From Thermodesulfovibrionia bacterium (GTDB taxonomy: Bacteria; Nitrospirota; Thermodesulfovibrionia; UBA6902), in contig JAGVNU010000102.1 of assembly GCA_020053105.1 (NCBI GenBank), forward strand, positions 1 through 40,647: a stretch of DNA of 40,647 nt, read 5' to 3'. A model generated the notes under the pieces. It was not told the origin of the DNA. It saw nothing but the letters and a program-made list of their open reading frames with translations, and ran no database searches. The position numbers were made by a program, and so were the translations under genes. Shown piece after piece: positions 32,324-40,647 of the stretch; position 1 is the first letter of the stretch; each line of letters starts with the position of its first letter.

Positions 32324-34030
32324 TTAATTAGGGTCGTATACCCACTGATTGGATCTAATCTTCGTCCACGTTGCCTGGTCAATAACGAGTGTTCCACTGA
32401 ATCCCTGGTCTCCTAATGCAACGGTCAGGCTGAGGTTAGGATTGAGTATGCTGAAGTCTATGCCTGTTGCGTCAAATCTTCCGGTCAGTTTATACTTGCC
32501 GACTGCTGCTGTGTAGTAGTCAGCAACGTAAATAGATTCAGTGACCGTATCATGAGTAATTGTGATTGCCATCTCAGGACTCAAGGCAAAGGGCAGCGTA
32601 ACGTTTGTTGTACAATTGCTGTTATGATCGTCGTCGTCTTTGTCGCCATGATCATCATCTCTGTCATCATCTTCTCCGTCATTATCACGGTCCATTTTAG
32701 CTGATGCATTAGAACAGGTAGCGCGTTTATTCCTATCTATGTTGCTTCTGTCTATGTTAACCGTTACTCCGTTTATGACAATCGTAACAGCTGCGCAGGA
32801 CTGTATCTGCAACGATGTATCAGACTCTCCTATATGATGCGTCTTCATTCTCAGATTATACGTAGAGTCAAGATAGCTGAACTTGGCGCCACTCCAGTCA
32901 ATCTTGAAGTTTTCAATACCAAGCAAGGGATTTGCCTCATATTTCCACTTGCTCCCGTTTCCGAATTCAGCAAAATCAACGTTCTCATCTATCACATTTC
33001 CCAAAGATGAAATACCTATACTCGCACGACCGACAGAGTTAATATTTAAATACGAGATTCCCGCAGGAAGTGCAAGTTTACCCGTTATTTTAACCAGGCC
33101 ATTATGTTTCACATGTGCAGTATCAATGTCGATAAAGGAAAGTTCTTTCGGATCAATAACGACTGTAATGATTACATCATCAGTATTACCAGCAGAATCG
33201 GTAACTTTTAATGTAATTTCATGCATTCCGAGAGTTAACGTAACCGGCGCAGTAACTCCTGAGGCTATTAATGCATTATTTTCAAACCACTGATAACTTA
33301 CAATATCTGCTATTCCATCAGGGTCAGTAGATTGTGATCCATTCAGGGTTATCGGACAGGATGTGGCCAGGCATTGCGTATTTGTGGTGGTCAACCCAGC
33401 GTCTGCAACTGGTGGAGCATTTGGAACAACTGCCGGAACACCGTCAAATAAGCCCTGTATAAGGCTAAAGCTGTCCTGTGTTATATCGCCGTCTAAAACA
33501 TCTATAATTATCTGCAGACCGGCAAGGTTGTTTGAACCTAATTGAACAGCCAGATCATGGATGTAAGCAGAACCGTTTTCATTTAAAAGAATATTAGTTA
33601 AATTTAGGGTTTCCGGAGTGTTAACATCAAGATTGGGATTTAAGCACCACTGAATACCGCACGGAGTAAAATTTATATCTGTTAATGTCGCAGACAAATA
33701 AGTAATACCACTTTTAGTTATTACTATTTCGGCATTATTAAAAGCAGTACCGGGAACGCCAAGCGGGTTTCTGGTCGTCGTTATCTGTACTGAAGCATCT
33801 ATAATAGGATCAATGGGAGAAGAACCGTCCTGCAGAACAACTCCCGTAATAACAGTTTCCATGAACTCAAGATCGTATGGCAATCCATAATCAGATCCAT
33901 TTAAATATGTCACCATAAGGCCTTCAAAAATTGCATGTGGACGTCCGACCTGTTGTGACCATCCATTTCCAGCCAGGATAAAAATGGATGTTAACACTAA
34001 CATCAACACTATAATTTTTTGTCTTACCAT
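32324..34030 (-). CDS. Secreted PKD-domain protein with Asp-rich segment
   Basis: A 568-residue exported protein. The start ATG 34030 follows GAGGAGGT; an in-frame extension to 34096 lacks a binding site. MVRQKIIVLMLVLTSIFILA begins a signal peptide cut near WSQ-Q. Residues about 202-295 form a PKD/Ig-like domain (PPVADAGLTTTN, LNGSQSTDPDG, YQWFENN, LKVTDSAGN). Residues about 443-470 are an extreme acidic stretch (DNDGEDDDRDDDHGDKDDDD) that resembles a calcium-binding linker. No enzymatic motif is visible; a surface or matrix role is likely. Confidence 0.75.
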   Translation of the reverse strand: MVRQKIIVLMLVLTSIFILAGNGWSQQVGRPHAIFEGLMVTYLNGSDYGLPYDLEFMETVITGVVLQDGSSPIDPIIDASVQITTTRNPLGVPGTAFNNAEIVITKSGITYLSATLTDINFTPCGIQWCLNPNLDVNTPETLNLTNILLNENGSAYIHDLAVQLGSNNLAGLQIIIDVLDGDITQDSFSLIQGLFDGVPAVVPNAPPVADAGLTTTNTQCLATSCPITLNGSQSTDPDGIADIVSYQWFENNALIASGVTAPVTLTLGMHEITLKVTDSAGNTDDVIITVVIDPKELSFIDIDTAHVKHNGLVKITGKLALPAGISYLNINSVGRASIGISSLGNVIDENVDFAEFGNGSKWKYEANPLLGIENFKIDWSGAKFSYLDSTYNLRMKTHHIGESDTSLQIQSCAAVTIVINGVTVNIDRSNIDRNKRATCSNASAKMDRDNDGEDDDRDDDHGDKDDDDHNSNCTTNVTLPFALSPEMAITITHDTVTESIYVADYYTAAVGKYKLTGRFDATGIDFSILNPNLSLTVALGDQGFSGTLVIDQATWTKIRSNQWVYDPN

Positions 34031-34167
34031 TTTTTGTTTACCTCCTCTTACAATAAATTTTTCATTGAAATGGGAATATCCATAACGCTCATACAATTAA
34101 AGATAATTTGTTGGTATATAAAAGACAAAAGGAATTAACAGCCCTTGTTCAGTGCTAATTCAATTTT

Positions 34168-34869
34168 TTAATTGATAAAAGCACTTTTTTTACTTCTATA
34201 GCGTCTTAATGCCAGAGCTGCTCCGCCTGTTATGAAAAGAAGCGAGCTTACAGGTTCCGGCACAACTGATAATTTTCCGCCCGTGAGCGTACCTGACGCA
34301 TTAGCAGTAAAATTACTACCACAGTCTCCGTCACTACACGTAAATGTATAATACAGATTCCCAATCGGGACGTCCCATGAATTCACATCATTAATAAAAT
34401 GTGAAGTCGTCACCGCTGGATTGGTTGTGATGTTACTTATATGATACGCATCAAAATTAGGATTTAGCTGAAGAGATCCATTTCTTGATGCAACAAAACT
34501 GGTCATTGTTCCAGTAAGATAATTAGTGCTTCCTTCAAACACAGAGAAAGCCATACTGCCTGTACCGCCGACTTGTGAACCAAAAACCATACTGTCAGCG
34601 CCACCGTTGTATATGACACCGCTGTTAATCATGATAGTACCGTTCCGGATAGTGTCATTTGTACTAGGTGATCCCTCCTTGTATACACTAGTGAATATCA
34701 AACCGAAATTCATTGAAAGTGCATGCGTACTTGCGTCATAACTCCATGTTCCACCATTTAATGTGAAATAAGGTGGTTGGACTGCAGCTGAAACATTTCC
34801 TGAATAGATGAGGCAACTCGCAATTAAAACAAGAGCAGATAGAAATATTTTACTATGGGATTTATTCAT
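34168..34869 (-). CDS. PEP-CTERM sorting-domain protein
   Basis: A 233-residue exported protein. ATG 34869 follows GGAGG by 8 nt; the signal peptide ends near NVSA-AVQ. The C-terminus has the full PEP-CTERM signal: VVPEP, a hydrophobic helix SSLLFITGGAALAL and the basic tail RRYRSKK, which directs processing by exosortase. The body is Ser/Thr/Gly-rich beta sequence of unknown role. This implies an exosortase elsewhere in the genome. Confidence 0.87.
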   Translation of the reverse strand: MNKSHSKIFLSALVLIASCLIYSGNVSAAVQPPYFTLNGGTWSYDASTHALSMNFGLIFTSVYKEGSPSTNDTIRNGTIMINSGVIYNGGADSMVFGSQVGGTGSMAFSVFEGSTNYLTGTMTSFVASRNGSLQLNPNFDAYHISNITTNPAVTTSHFINDVNSWDVPIGNLYYTFTCSDGDCGSNFTANASGTLTGGKLSVVPEPVSSLLFITGGAALALRRYRSKKSAFIN

Positions 34870-35154
34870 TTTCAGTCCCTCCATGTTAATTTTCTAATTT
34901 ATAGTCTATTGTTTAGTTTGAAAAAACAAACTGTATCAGAAAAAGATTATAAATTAATTTAACCTTCATATATATATTGTGTCAATGAATTTATTTTCTC
35001 TTATATGGGTCATAAACATTTTATATATGCGGAGTTGCGCAAACATATTTTTATTTAAACTTCAATTTAATTTGTTCATCAAACTATTTCTGCTTAGAAA
35101 TAGTCATAGTTTTTTACACCTGTATTTATTTTAATCAGATATCTAAGAATAAGC

Positions 35155-35955
35155 ATGCCTTCTTATAGTAAAATATTTCCTCGACTGGAATCCGATGCCA
35201 TGATTAATCATTTACTAATTACAAAAAGCCTGATAAGGCGGAGACGTCCTGATTTTGACTTCACCATTTTTCATAACTCACCAGTCACTTTATTATCAAA
35301 GCCGCTGAACAAATGCAAATTGGCCCTTGTAACAACCGGGGGGCTTCACCTTAAAACTGACGCCCCGTTTGACCTGAGTCTGAAAAATGGAGACTGCTCC
35401 TACAGGATACTGCCGGGAGAAGTCAGGCATGATGATTTAATGGTTTCACATAAATGGTATAACCATAAGTTTATAAATGCAGACCTTAACTGTGTCTTTC
35501 CAATCGAACGGATGAGGGAATATGTAAAGGCAGGAGAAATCCAATCCCTCTCTGAAGAGCATCTGAGCTTTATGGGACATATATACGACACTGCCCCTCT
35601 AATTAAATACTCTATCAAAGCAGGCAGACATCTGAAAGGGCTTGGAGTCGATGTGGCCTTTTTAACACCAACGTGAGTATTGTGCAACCAGTCGGTCGGG
35701 CTGATAGCAAGGGGGATTGAAGCGTCGGGGATCAGCACTGTATGTGTCTCATTCAGAAAAGAAATTACCAGGCTGTCAAGGCCCCCAAGAATCCTGTCGG
35801 TGAATTTCTCTGCCGGAAAACCTCTTGGTAATCCCGGAGACGGTAATATGCAGAGAAAAATCATTGAAGCAGGGTTCAGCCTGCTTCAAAATACAACAAC
35901 TGATATGACCATACTTGATCTGCCGTATAAATCCAGCAAATTCCGGTTTCTTTAG
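35155..35955 (+). CDS. GrdB-like selenoprotein (glycine/betaine reductase B family)
   Basis: A 266-residue protein if the TGA at 35674-35676 is read as Sec174. The reading frame continues unbroken on both sides: VAFLTPT-Sec-VLCNQSVGLIARGIE, a Sec-x2-Cys redox motif typical of the GrdB-related family. The N-terminal LALVTTGGLHLKTDAPFDL, GDCSYRILPG and LNCVFPIERMREYVKAGEI are family blocks. No other grd gene is nearby and the protein is shorter than true GrdB, so its role is probably not glycine reduction; the substrate is unknown. ATG 35155 has no strong ribosome binding site. The 270-nt gap upstream is AT-rich with nothing further that I can support. Confidence 0.8.
35684..35708 (+). promoter_or_regulatory. 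SECIS-like element of the GrdB-like gene
   Basis: GC-AAC-CAG, a 9-nt loop TCGGTCGGG, CTG-ATA-GC; the apical GGTC starts 17 nt after the UGA. The stem is weaker than that of fdhA, but position and loop fit a bacterial SECIS. Confidence 0.5.
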
Positions 35956-36212
35956 ATTAAGGCCCTTACTCAGCCATATCCGGCTACATGAATTTATTGA
36001 AGTTTATTCCACTGTTAACTCACTTATCTATAAATCATTTTATTTATAATCATGTTAATACGGATTACCATGTTTGAAATAAATATCTTTTTACAATAAT
36101 ATATACTTCAAAATATAACAGGCATAATCTTGTCTCAGTCTGAATTGAATATACCTATTACATTAGAGGCAAAACCTTGAAATGCTAATATTATAAAACC
36201 GGGAGAACATAC

Positions 36213-37055
36213 ATGAGTGTAATTACAAAAGGGAAGATTACTGATATTCAGGAACTGACGAGTATAGCAAAAAGAATTCGTATCAAAATCCTTCATATGC
36301 TTACACAATCAGGATCGGGGCATACCGGCGGTTCCCTGTCTGCCGCAGATGTAGCTGTCGCGATATATTTTTCGAAGATGAAATTTAATCCCGACAATCC
36401 TAAATGGGAAGAAAGGGACAGATTTATTATGTCAAAAGGTCATGCCGCCCCCCTGCTCTATGCAATCATGGCCGAAGCCGGTTATTTCCCGGGAGAAACA
36501 CTAGATTATCTAAGAAAAATCGAGTCTCCCCTCCAGGGACATCCCTGCTGTAAAAAGCTTCCGGGCATCGAGGTATCAACAGGCTCGCTCGGTCAGGGGC
36601 TTTCTGTAGCAAACGGCATGGCCCTGGGTCTCAGGCTTGATAAGAATCCGGCCCGCATATTCTGCATAATGGGCGACGGAGAAACCCAGGAAGGACAGGT
36701 TTGGGAAGCCGCGATGACGGCAGCTCATTATAAAATCGATACTCTCTGTGCTGTCGTTGATAATAATGAGCTCCAGATAGACGGCCCGGTTGAAGAAGTC
36801 ATGGGGATAGAACCGGTCCATGACAAATGGGCGGCCTTCGGATGGCACGTAATTGATGTTGACGGGCATGATATGGAGGAAATATTGCGGGCACTTGATG
36901 AGGCCGAAAGGACCAAAGGCAAACCTACCGTTATAATTGCAAAAACAACCAAAGGTAAAGGCGTATCGTTTTTTGAAGACAAAGTGGAATACCACGGAGT
37001 TGCTCCCTCTCGTGAGGAATTTGATAAGGCGGTAAAGGAGATTAACAATGGGTGA
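36213..37055 (+). CDS. Transketolase, N-terminal subunit
   Basis: Thiamine-diphosphate-binding half of a two-subunit transketolase (280 residues) of the pentose phosphate pathway. GSGHTGGSLSAADVAVAIYF and SKGHAAPLLYAIMAEAGY are N-terminal signatures. The ThDP motif begins at Gly154 (GDGETQEGQVWEA) and ends VVDNN. GGGAG-type spacing is provided by GGGAGAAC before ATG 36213. It overlaps the next gene by 8 nt. The 257-nt gap upstream is AT-rich. Confidence 0.93.
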   Translation: MSVITKGKITDIQELTSIAKRIRIKILHMLTQSGSGHTGGSLSAADVAVAIYFSKMKFNPDNPKWEERDRFIMSKGHAAPLLYAIMAEAGYFPGETLDYLRKIESPLQGHPCCKKLPGIEVSTGSLGQGLSVANGMALGLRLDKNPARIFCIMGDGETQEGQVWEAAMTAAHYKIDTLCAVVDNNELQIDGPVEEVMGIEPVHDKWAAFGWHVIDVDGHDMEEILRALDEAERTKGKPTVIIAKTTKGKGVSFFEDKVEYHGVAPSREEFDKAVKEINNG

Positions 37056-38028
37056 TACAACGCAGGCTGGTGAAGAACAAAAACAGATTTCGCAGAAAAT
37101 GCCTAAAGCCACAAGGGACGCATATGGTGAGACCTTGCTTGAGCTTGGGAGAAAACGTTCGGATATCGTAGCCCTGGATGCCGATCTTTCCTGTTCAACA
37201 AAAACAGGTAAATTTGCGAAGGAGTTCCCTGACAGATTTTTTAATATAGGGATAGCTGAACAGGACATGGTCGGCACGGCTGCCGGGCTTGCATTGGCAG
37301 GGAAAGTTCCGTTCGCTTCCACCTTCGCGGTATTTGAGACAGGGAGGGCATGGGACCAGATAAGACTCGTAGTATGTTATTCAAATACAAATGTCAAACT
37401 CGTTGCGACTCACGGCGGGATAACCGTCGGAGAAGACGGAGCATCCCATCAGGCGCTTGAAGACATTGCCTTGATGCGGGCACTTCCGAACATGACCGTT
37501 ATAGTCCCCGCAGATGCTGCTGAAACAGTATCTGTGATCAATGCTGTTGCCGATTATAAAGGACCTGTGTATGTCAGGCTCGGCAGGGCGAAGGTCCCTT
37601 ACGTCGTGCCCGATGACTACCAATTCACACTCGGTAAGGCATTCGTCTTTCATATCGGGAAAGATGCCAATATAGTTGCCGCAGGCATTATGGTTGATAT
37701 GGCAAAGAAAGCCGCTGAAATCCTGTCAAGGGAGGGCATTGATACAGGCGTAATAAATATGTCCACAATAAAGCCCCTTGATGAAGAAACCCTGCTTAGG
37801 GTTGCAGAAAGTTCAAAACTTATCGTCACAGCGGAAGAACATTCCATAGTTGGAGGACTGGGCGGGGCTGTATGTGAATTTGTATCAGAGAATTGTCCCG
37901 TAACCGTTAAAAGGATTGGGACACTGGACACATTCGGCTGTTCAGGCGATCCGGACGCTCTCCTGGCCCTTCACGGACTTACAACGGGCAACATCGTAGA
38001 TACTATAAAAGCATTCTTTAAAAAATGA
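37048..38028 (+). CDS. Transketolase, C-terminal subunit
   Basis: Pyrimidine-binding and C-terminal domains, 326 residues. FFNIGIAEQDMVGTAAGLAL holds the conserved Glu that activates ThDP; THGGITVGEDGASHQALEDI follows. Two separate genes are the normal state of this archaeal/bacterial transketolase type, not a frameshift. The stop overlaps the ftsE start (ATGA). Confidence 0.93.
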   Translation: MGDTTQAGEEQKQISQKMPKATRDAYGETLLELGRKRSDIVALDADLSCSTKTGKFAKEFPDRFFNIGIAEQDMVGTAAGLALAGKVPFASTFAVFETGRAWDQIRLVVCYSNTNVKLVATHGGITVGEDGASHQALEDIALMRALPNMTVIVPADAAETVSVINAVADYKGPVYVRLGRAKVPYVVPDDYQFTLGKAFVFHIGKDANIVAAGIMVDMAKKAAEILSREGIDTGVINMSTIKPLDEETLLRVAESSKLIVTAEEHSIVGGLGGAVCEFVSENCPVTVKRIGTLDTFGCSGDPDALLALHGLTTGNIVDTIKAFFKK

Positions 38029-38687
38029 TTGAATTCTCAAGCGTAACAAAATACTATGAAGATGACGCTGTATTAAAAGATGTTACGTTTACAATCGACA
38101 AAGGGGAACTCGCTTTTATAACAGGGCCCAGCGGCGCCGGCAAAACAACGCTGCTTAAACTGATTTACTGCGATGAGCGTCCTGATAAAGGACAGATAAT
38201 TGTTGCAGGATGGGACATTGGCAAGTTAAAACAAAAAACAATACCTTTTTTGAGAAGAAATGTCGGGATTGTTTTCCAGGACTTCAGATTGTTATCAAAC
38301 AGGACTGTTTTTGATAATGTGGCCCTTGCCCTGAGGATCCACTATATGAATACCTCAACGATCAGGGAAGATGTAACTGCTGTGCTGAAAGAGGTTAAAT
38401 TGGGCCACAAGGCAAACACATATCCGCAGCATCTTTCCGGAGGAGAGCAGCAGAGAGTCGTGATAGCGAGGGCCATGGTCTCAAAGCCGACTGTCCTGCT
38501 TGCGGATGAGCCTACCGGCAACCTCGACATAGATAATTCACAAATCATCATGGGCCTTTTCAGAGAGATCAATGCGCGAGGGACTACCGTTCTGATCGCA
38601 ACGCACAACCACGGGCTTTTCCACGGGACAGGCAGAAGGGTGTTTTTCATTAAGGACCATAGTATTGAGAAGGAAGTAATAGGTTGA
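38025..38687 (+). CDS. ftsE: Cell-division ABC-type ATPase FtsE
   Basis: Cytoplasmic ATPase (220 residues) that with FtsX controls septal peptidoglycan hydrolysis. Walker A GPSGAGKTTLLKL, signature LSGGEQQRVVIARAM, Walker B VLLADEPTGNLD, and YYEDDAVLKDVTF at the N-terminus fit FtsE. It is coupled to ftsX by an ATGA overlap. Confidence 0.95.
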   Translation: MIEFSSVTKYYEDDAVLKDVTFTIDKGELAFITGPSGAGKTTLLKLIYCDERPDKGQIIVAGWDIGKLKQKTIPFLRRNVGIVFQDFRLLSNRTVFDNVALALRIHYMNTSTIREDVTAVLKEVKLGHKANTYPQHLSGGEQQRVVIARAMVSKPTVLLADEPTGNLDIDNSQIIMGLFREINARGTTVLIATHNHGLFHGTGRRVFFIKDHSIEKEVIG

Positions 38688-39568
38688 AAGCATTTATATA
38701 TTCTTTTCAGTCCGTTTTTCGCAGCCTCTGGCATGAGAAATGGATCAATCTGCTGACGATTTTATCTGTGAGTATCGGGCTGTCCCTCGTAACGTCGTTT
38801 ATCTTGCTCACTATAAATATGGATTCCGTTATTCAGCGCTGGGCCAAAAACTTCGGTCTCGTTGTATATCTCAAAGAAAACGTCAGCGCAGCAGAAGAAG
38901 CGTCATTAAAAAACCTGTTCTCCCGTGACAGTGACATTATAGAAGTAAAATATATATCAAAAGAACTTGCTCTGAAAGAGCTTCGTGCCACACTGGGGGC
39001 CAATGAACTGATTCTTGAAGGCCTTAACGGAAATCCGCTCCCGTCATCATATGAACTGACCCTTAAAAGCAACCTGCTGGACCCCGAACGCGTCAAAAGA
39101 AAAGCGTCTCTGATTCAGCATATGACAGGAGTGGAAGAAGTACAGTATGGCGAAAAATGGCTGTCATCATTATACACGATCTCAAAGACGATGAAGGTCG
39201 GCTCTATTATTGTCGGGGGCGCCATTTTCATCGCCATTACATTTATTACTTACAGTACAATCAAGATCTTTTTTTACCGCAGAAAAGAGGAGATTGAAAC
39301 ACTCAAGCTCCTCGGCGCAACCAGAATTTTCATCAGGCTTCCATTCCTTTTAGAAGGTTTTATTATCGGTCTTCTGGGCGGCATCGTCAGCTCTCTGGTG
39401 ATATTCGGCATTTTCTCATTTACCAGCTTAAGAGTGATTGAATTTCTGCCTTCTGTCAGGTTGTTCATGGCATCTTTCCCCTATCAGGTATATATAATCG
39501 TGCCTCTCGCTGGCGCTGCCGTAAGTGTTATCGGAAGTCTGATCGCAGTTGGGAAAATAAGGTACTGA
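38684..39568 (+). CDS. ftsX: Cell-division membrane protein FtsX
   Basis: A 294-residue membrane protein with a TM helix near residues 20-45, a large extracytoplasmic domain (about 46-165) and three TM helices (about 170-290), the FtsX topology. EIETLKLLGATRIFIRLPFLLEG is represented by its core LKLLGATRIFIRLPFLLEG, the conserved cytoplasmic loop. The TTG start overlaps ftsE. It recruits the EnvC-like protein encoded next. Confidence 0.93.
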   Translation: MKAFIYSFQSVFRSLWHEKWINLLTILSVSIGLSLVTSFILLTINMDSVIQRWAKNFGLVVYLKENVSAAEEASLKNLFSRDSDIIEVKYISKELALKELRATLGANELILEGLNGNPLPSSYELTLKSNLLDPERVKRKASLIQHMTGVEEVQYGEKWLSSLYTISKTMKVGSIIVGGAIFIAITFITYSTIKIFFYRRKEEIETLKLLGATRIFIRLPFLLEGFIIGLLGGIVSSLVIFGIFSFTSLRVIEFLPSVRLFMASFPYQVYIIVPLAGAAVSVIGSLIAVGKIRY

Positions 39569-39589
39569 GACAGGAGATAGATTATTTAT

Positions 39590-40647
39590 ATGATAAATAA
39601 GAAGTTGCCGGCAGGAATATCGCTTCTTATTTTTTTAATATTTGCCCTCCCGGCTGTGACCTCTTATTTTTCGGCATCTGAGGCTGCTGATCCCCAAAAG
39701 AAACTATCCGATATCGAGAATAAAATCAAAGAAAAGAAACAGCAGGTCAAGGAATCCATCAAGAAAGAAAAGTCAGTTATTGAAAATATTGAAGATATTA
39801 ACGAGAGCATCAAAAAGAAAGAACAGGAACTGGGAAACTACGATAGACGCATATCTCAGACCCTCTCGGAATCTCAAAGGCTTTCAAAAGAAATAGACGA
39901 GATTAATACCAAACTGTCCGGCCGGCAGCAACATTTAAAAGAGCGCCTAAAGGCCCTTTACAAGCAGCAATATGGCGGTCATGCCCTTATACTTATTTCC
40001 GCAAACGACTACCAGGACCTTGTCAAAAAAAGCAGGTATATTAGTTTAATTGCATATTATGACAGCAAGGTAATTAACCAGTTCAGTTCTGATATAGAAG
40101 AGCTTGTTCCCAAGAAGCAGAAACTCGAAGCGTTGAATGAAAAATTAACTGCCGACAAAAAAGCTACAAAGGAAATGCAGAAGGCGCTTCAGGCGGATCG
40201 TGACAAAAAAGACAGATTACTTGCATTGATCAGAAGCAAGCGGCAATCCTATGAAAAAGCAATACAGGAACTTGAGGCATCATCAAAGAAACTGCGCAAG
40301 ATGATAGAGAGCCTTAAAGAGAAAGCCCTGCCGAAATCCATCACCGGGAAGGGCTTTGCATCATTAAAGGGCCGTCTGCCATGGCCTGTTGCAGGGAAAG
40401 TGGCAGTTCCATATGGACAATACAAGGACCCTGCATTTAATATAACAGTCTTTAAAAACGGGATAGAAATACAGCCCCGGCAGAAGGAGAAACCTAAAGC
40501 CGTAGCCGGCGGCCGTGTTGTCTATGCCGACTGGTTTAAGGGTTACGGCCTGCTATTGATAATAGATCATGGGAGCGGCTATCATAGTTTATACGGTAAT
40601 CTTTCAGAGATTTTTCTCAATACTGGTGATATACTAATCGAAGGAAC
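39590..40647 (+). CDS. envC: EnvC-like murein hydrolase activator (partial, runs off the window)
   Basis: ATG 39590 follows AGGAGA and the frame stays open to the window end, giving 352 residues. An N-terminal signal peptide (ISLLIFLIFALPAVTS) is followed by a long coiled coil (about 40-260) and a LytM/M23 domain beginning KGRLPWPVAGKVAVPYGQY. The domain lacks the zinc ligands: KNGIEI replaces the H-x3-D motif and HSLYGNL replaces HxH. Thus it should activate an amidase rather than cut murein itself, as in FtsEX-EnvC. Confidence 0.88.
   Translation, partial: MINKKLPAGISLLIFLIFALPAVTSYFSASEAADPQKKLSDIENKIKEKKQQVKESIKKEKSVIENIEDINESIKKKEQELGNYDRRISQTLSESQRLSKEIDEINTKLSGRQQHLKERLKALYKQQYGGHALILISANDYQDLVKKSRYISLIAYYDSKVINQFSSDIEELVPKKQKLEALNEKLTADKKATKEMQKALQADRDKKDRLLALIRSKRQSYEKAIQELEASSKKLRKMIESLKEKALPKSITGKGFASLKGRLPWPVAGKVAVPYGQYKDPAFNITVFKNGIEIQPRQKEKPKAVAGGRVVYADWFKGYGLLLIIDHGSGYHSLYGNLSEIFLNTGDILIEG

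Noticed and set aside
35660..35710. GrdB-like gene as two fragments or a pseudogene
   Set aside because: Both halves are in the same frame and the UGA lies in a family Sec-x2-Cys motif.
36213..38028. Transketolase broken by a frameshift
   Set aside because: Two-subunit transketolases with an overlapping start and stop are normal in many bacteria and archaea.

Overview
The window reads as a chromosomal segment of an anaerobic, diderm bacterium. A selenocysteine-containing NAD-linked formate dehydrogenase, a second UGA-containing selenoprotein, a PEP-CTERM surface protein, a two-subunit transketolase and an FtsE-FtsX-EnvC cluster together suggest Nitrospirota (Thermodesulfovibrionales-like) or a similar deep-branching lineage. 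This placement is inference, because no rRNA or other marker gene is present.

Layout. (1) 1-1745: rnc and purM, overlapping. (2) 1794-18345: a type III-A CRISPR-Cas island of about 16.6 kb between purM and purN, which are neighbours in many bacteria. It holds cas6, a CARF-domain gene, a RelE/Phd toxin-antitoxin pair on the opposite strand, cas10-csm2-csm3-csm4-csm5, an AbrB-like/MNT/HEPN trio, a csm6-type CARF-HEPN nuclease, a four-gene adaptation cluster cas2a-cas1a-cas1b-cas2b, an array of 20 identical 36-bp repeats with 19 spacers, and a nucleotidyltransferase plus a small partner. (3) 18407-19054: purN. (4) 19072-24608, minus strand: a formate dehydrogenase operon (fdhA with UGA-encoded Sec, a NuoE-like and a NuoF-like subunit) and a UDP-glucuronate decarboxylase. 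(5) 24739-29783: a complete branched-chain amino-acid-type ABC transporter (livK, H, M, G, F). (6) 29768-34869: a PocR-domain sensor, a DUF116 protein, a PD-(D/E)xK-type nuclease, a 56-residue Cys-rich protein, a secreted PKD-domain protein and a PEP-CTERM protein. (7) 35155-35955: a GrdB-like selenoprotein with in-frame UGA. (8) 36213-40647: split transketolase, ftsE, ftsX and the start of an envC-like gene that runs off the window.

How the CRISPR part should work. Cas6 cuts the array transcript, leaving the 8-nt 5' handle ATTGCGAC. Cas10-Csm2-5 is loaded with crRNA and, on target RNA, the Cas10 palm (GGDD) makes cyclic oligoadenylate. That would activate the Csm6-type HEPN RNase, while the other CARF protein may sense or degrade the messenger. 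Two different Cas1 and two different Cas2 proteins handle spacer capture; one Cas1 appears to lack an active-site acidic residue.

The most unusual aspect is how the locus is divided into transcription units. A toxin-antitoxin promoter with its palindromic operator sits at the head of both the cas10-csm unit and the csm6 unit. A separate GAAACATT-N5-AATGTTTC palindrome stands 40-41 nt upstream of both the CARF gene and cas2a. This raises the possibility that antitoxins and a common regulator control different parts of the immune system. All functional statements here come from reading motifs; no database search was run.
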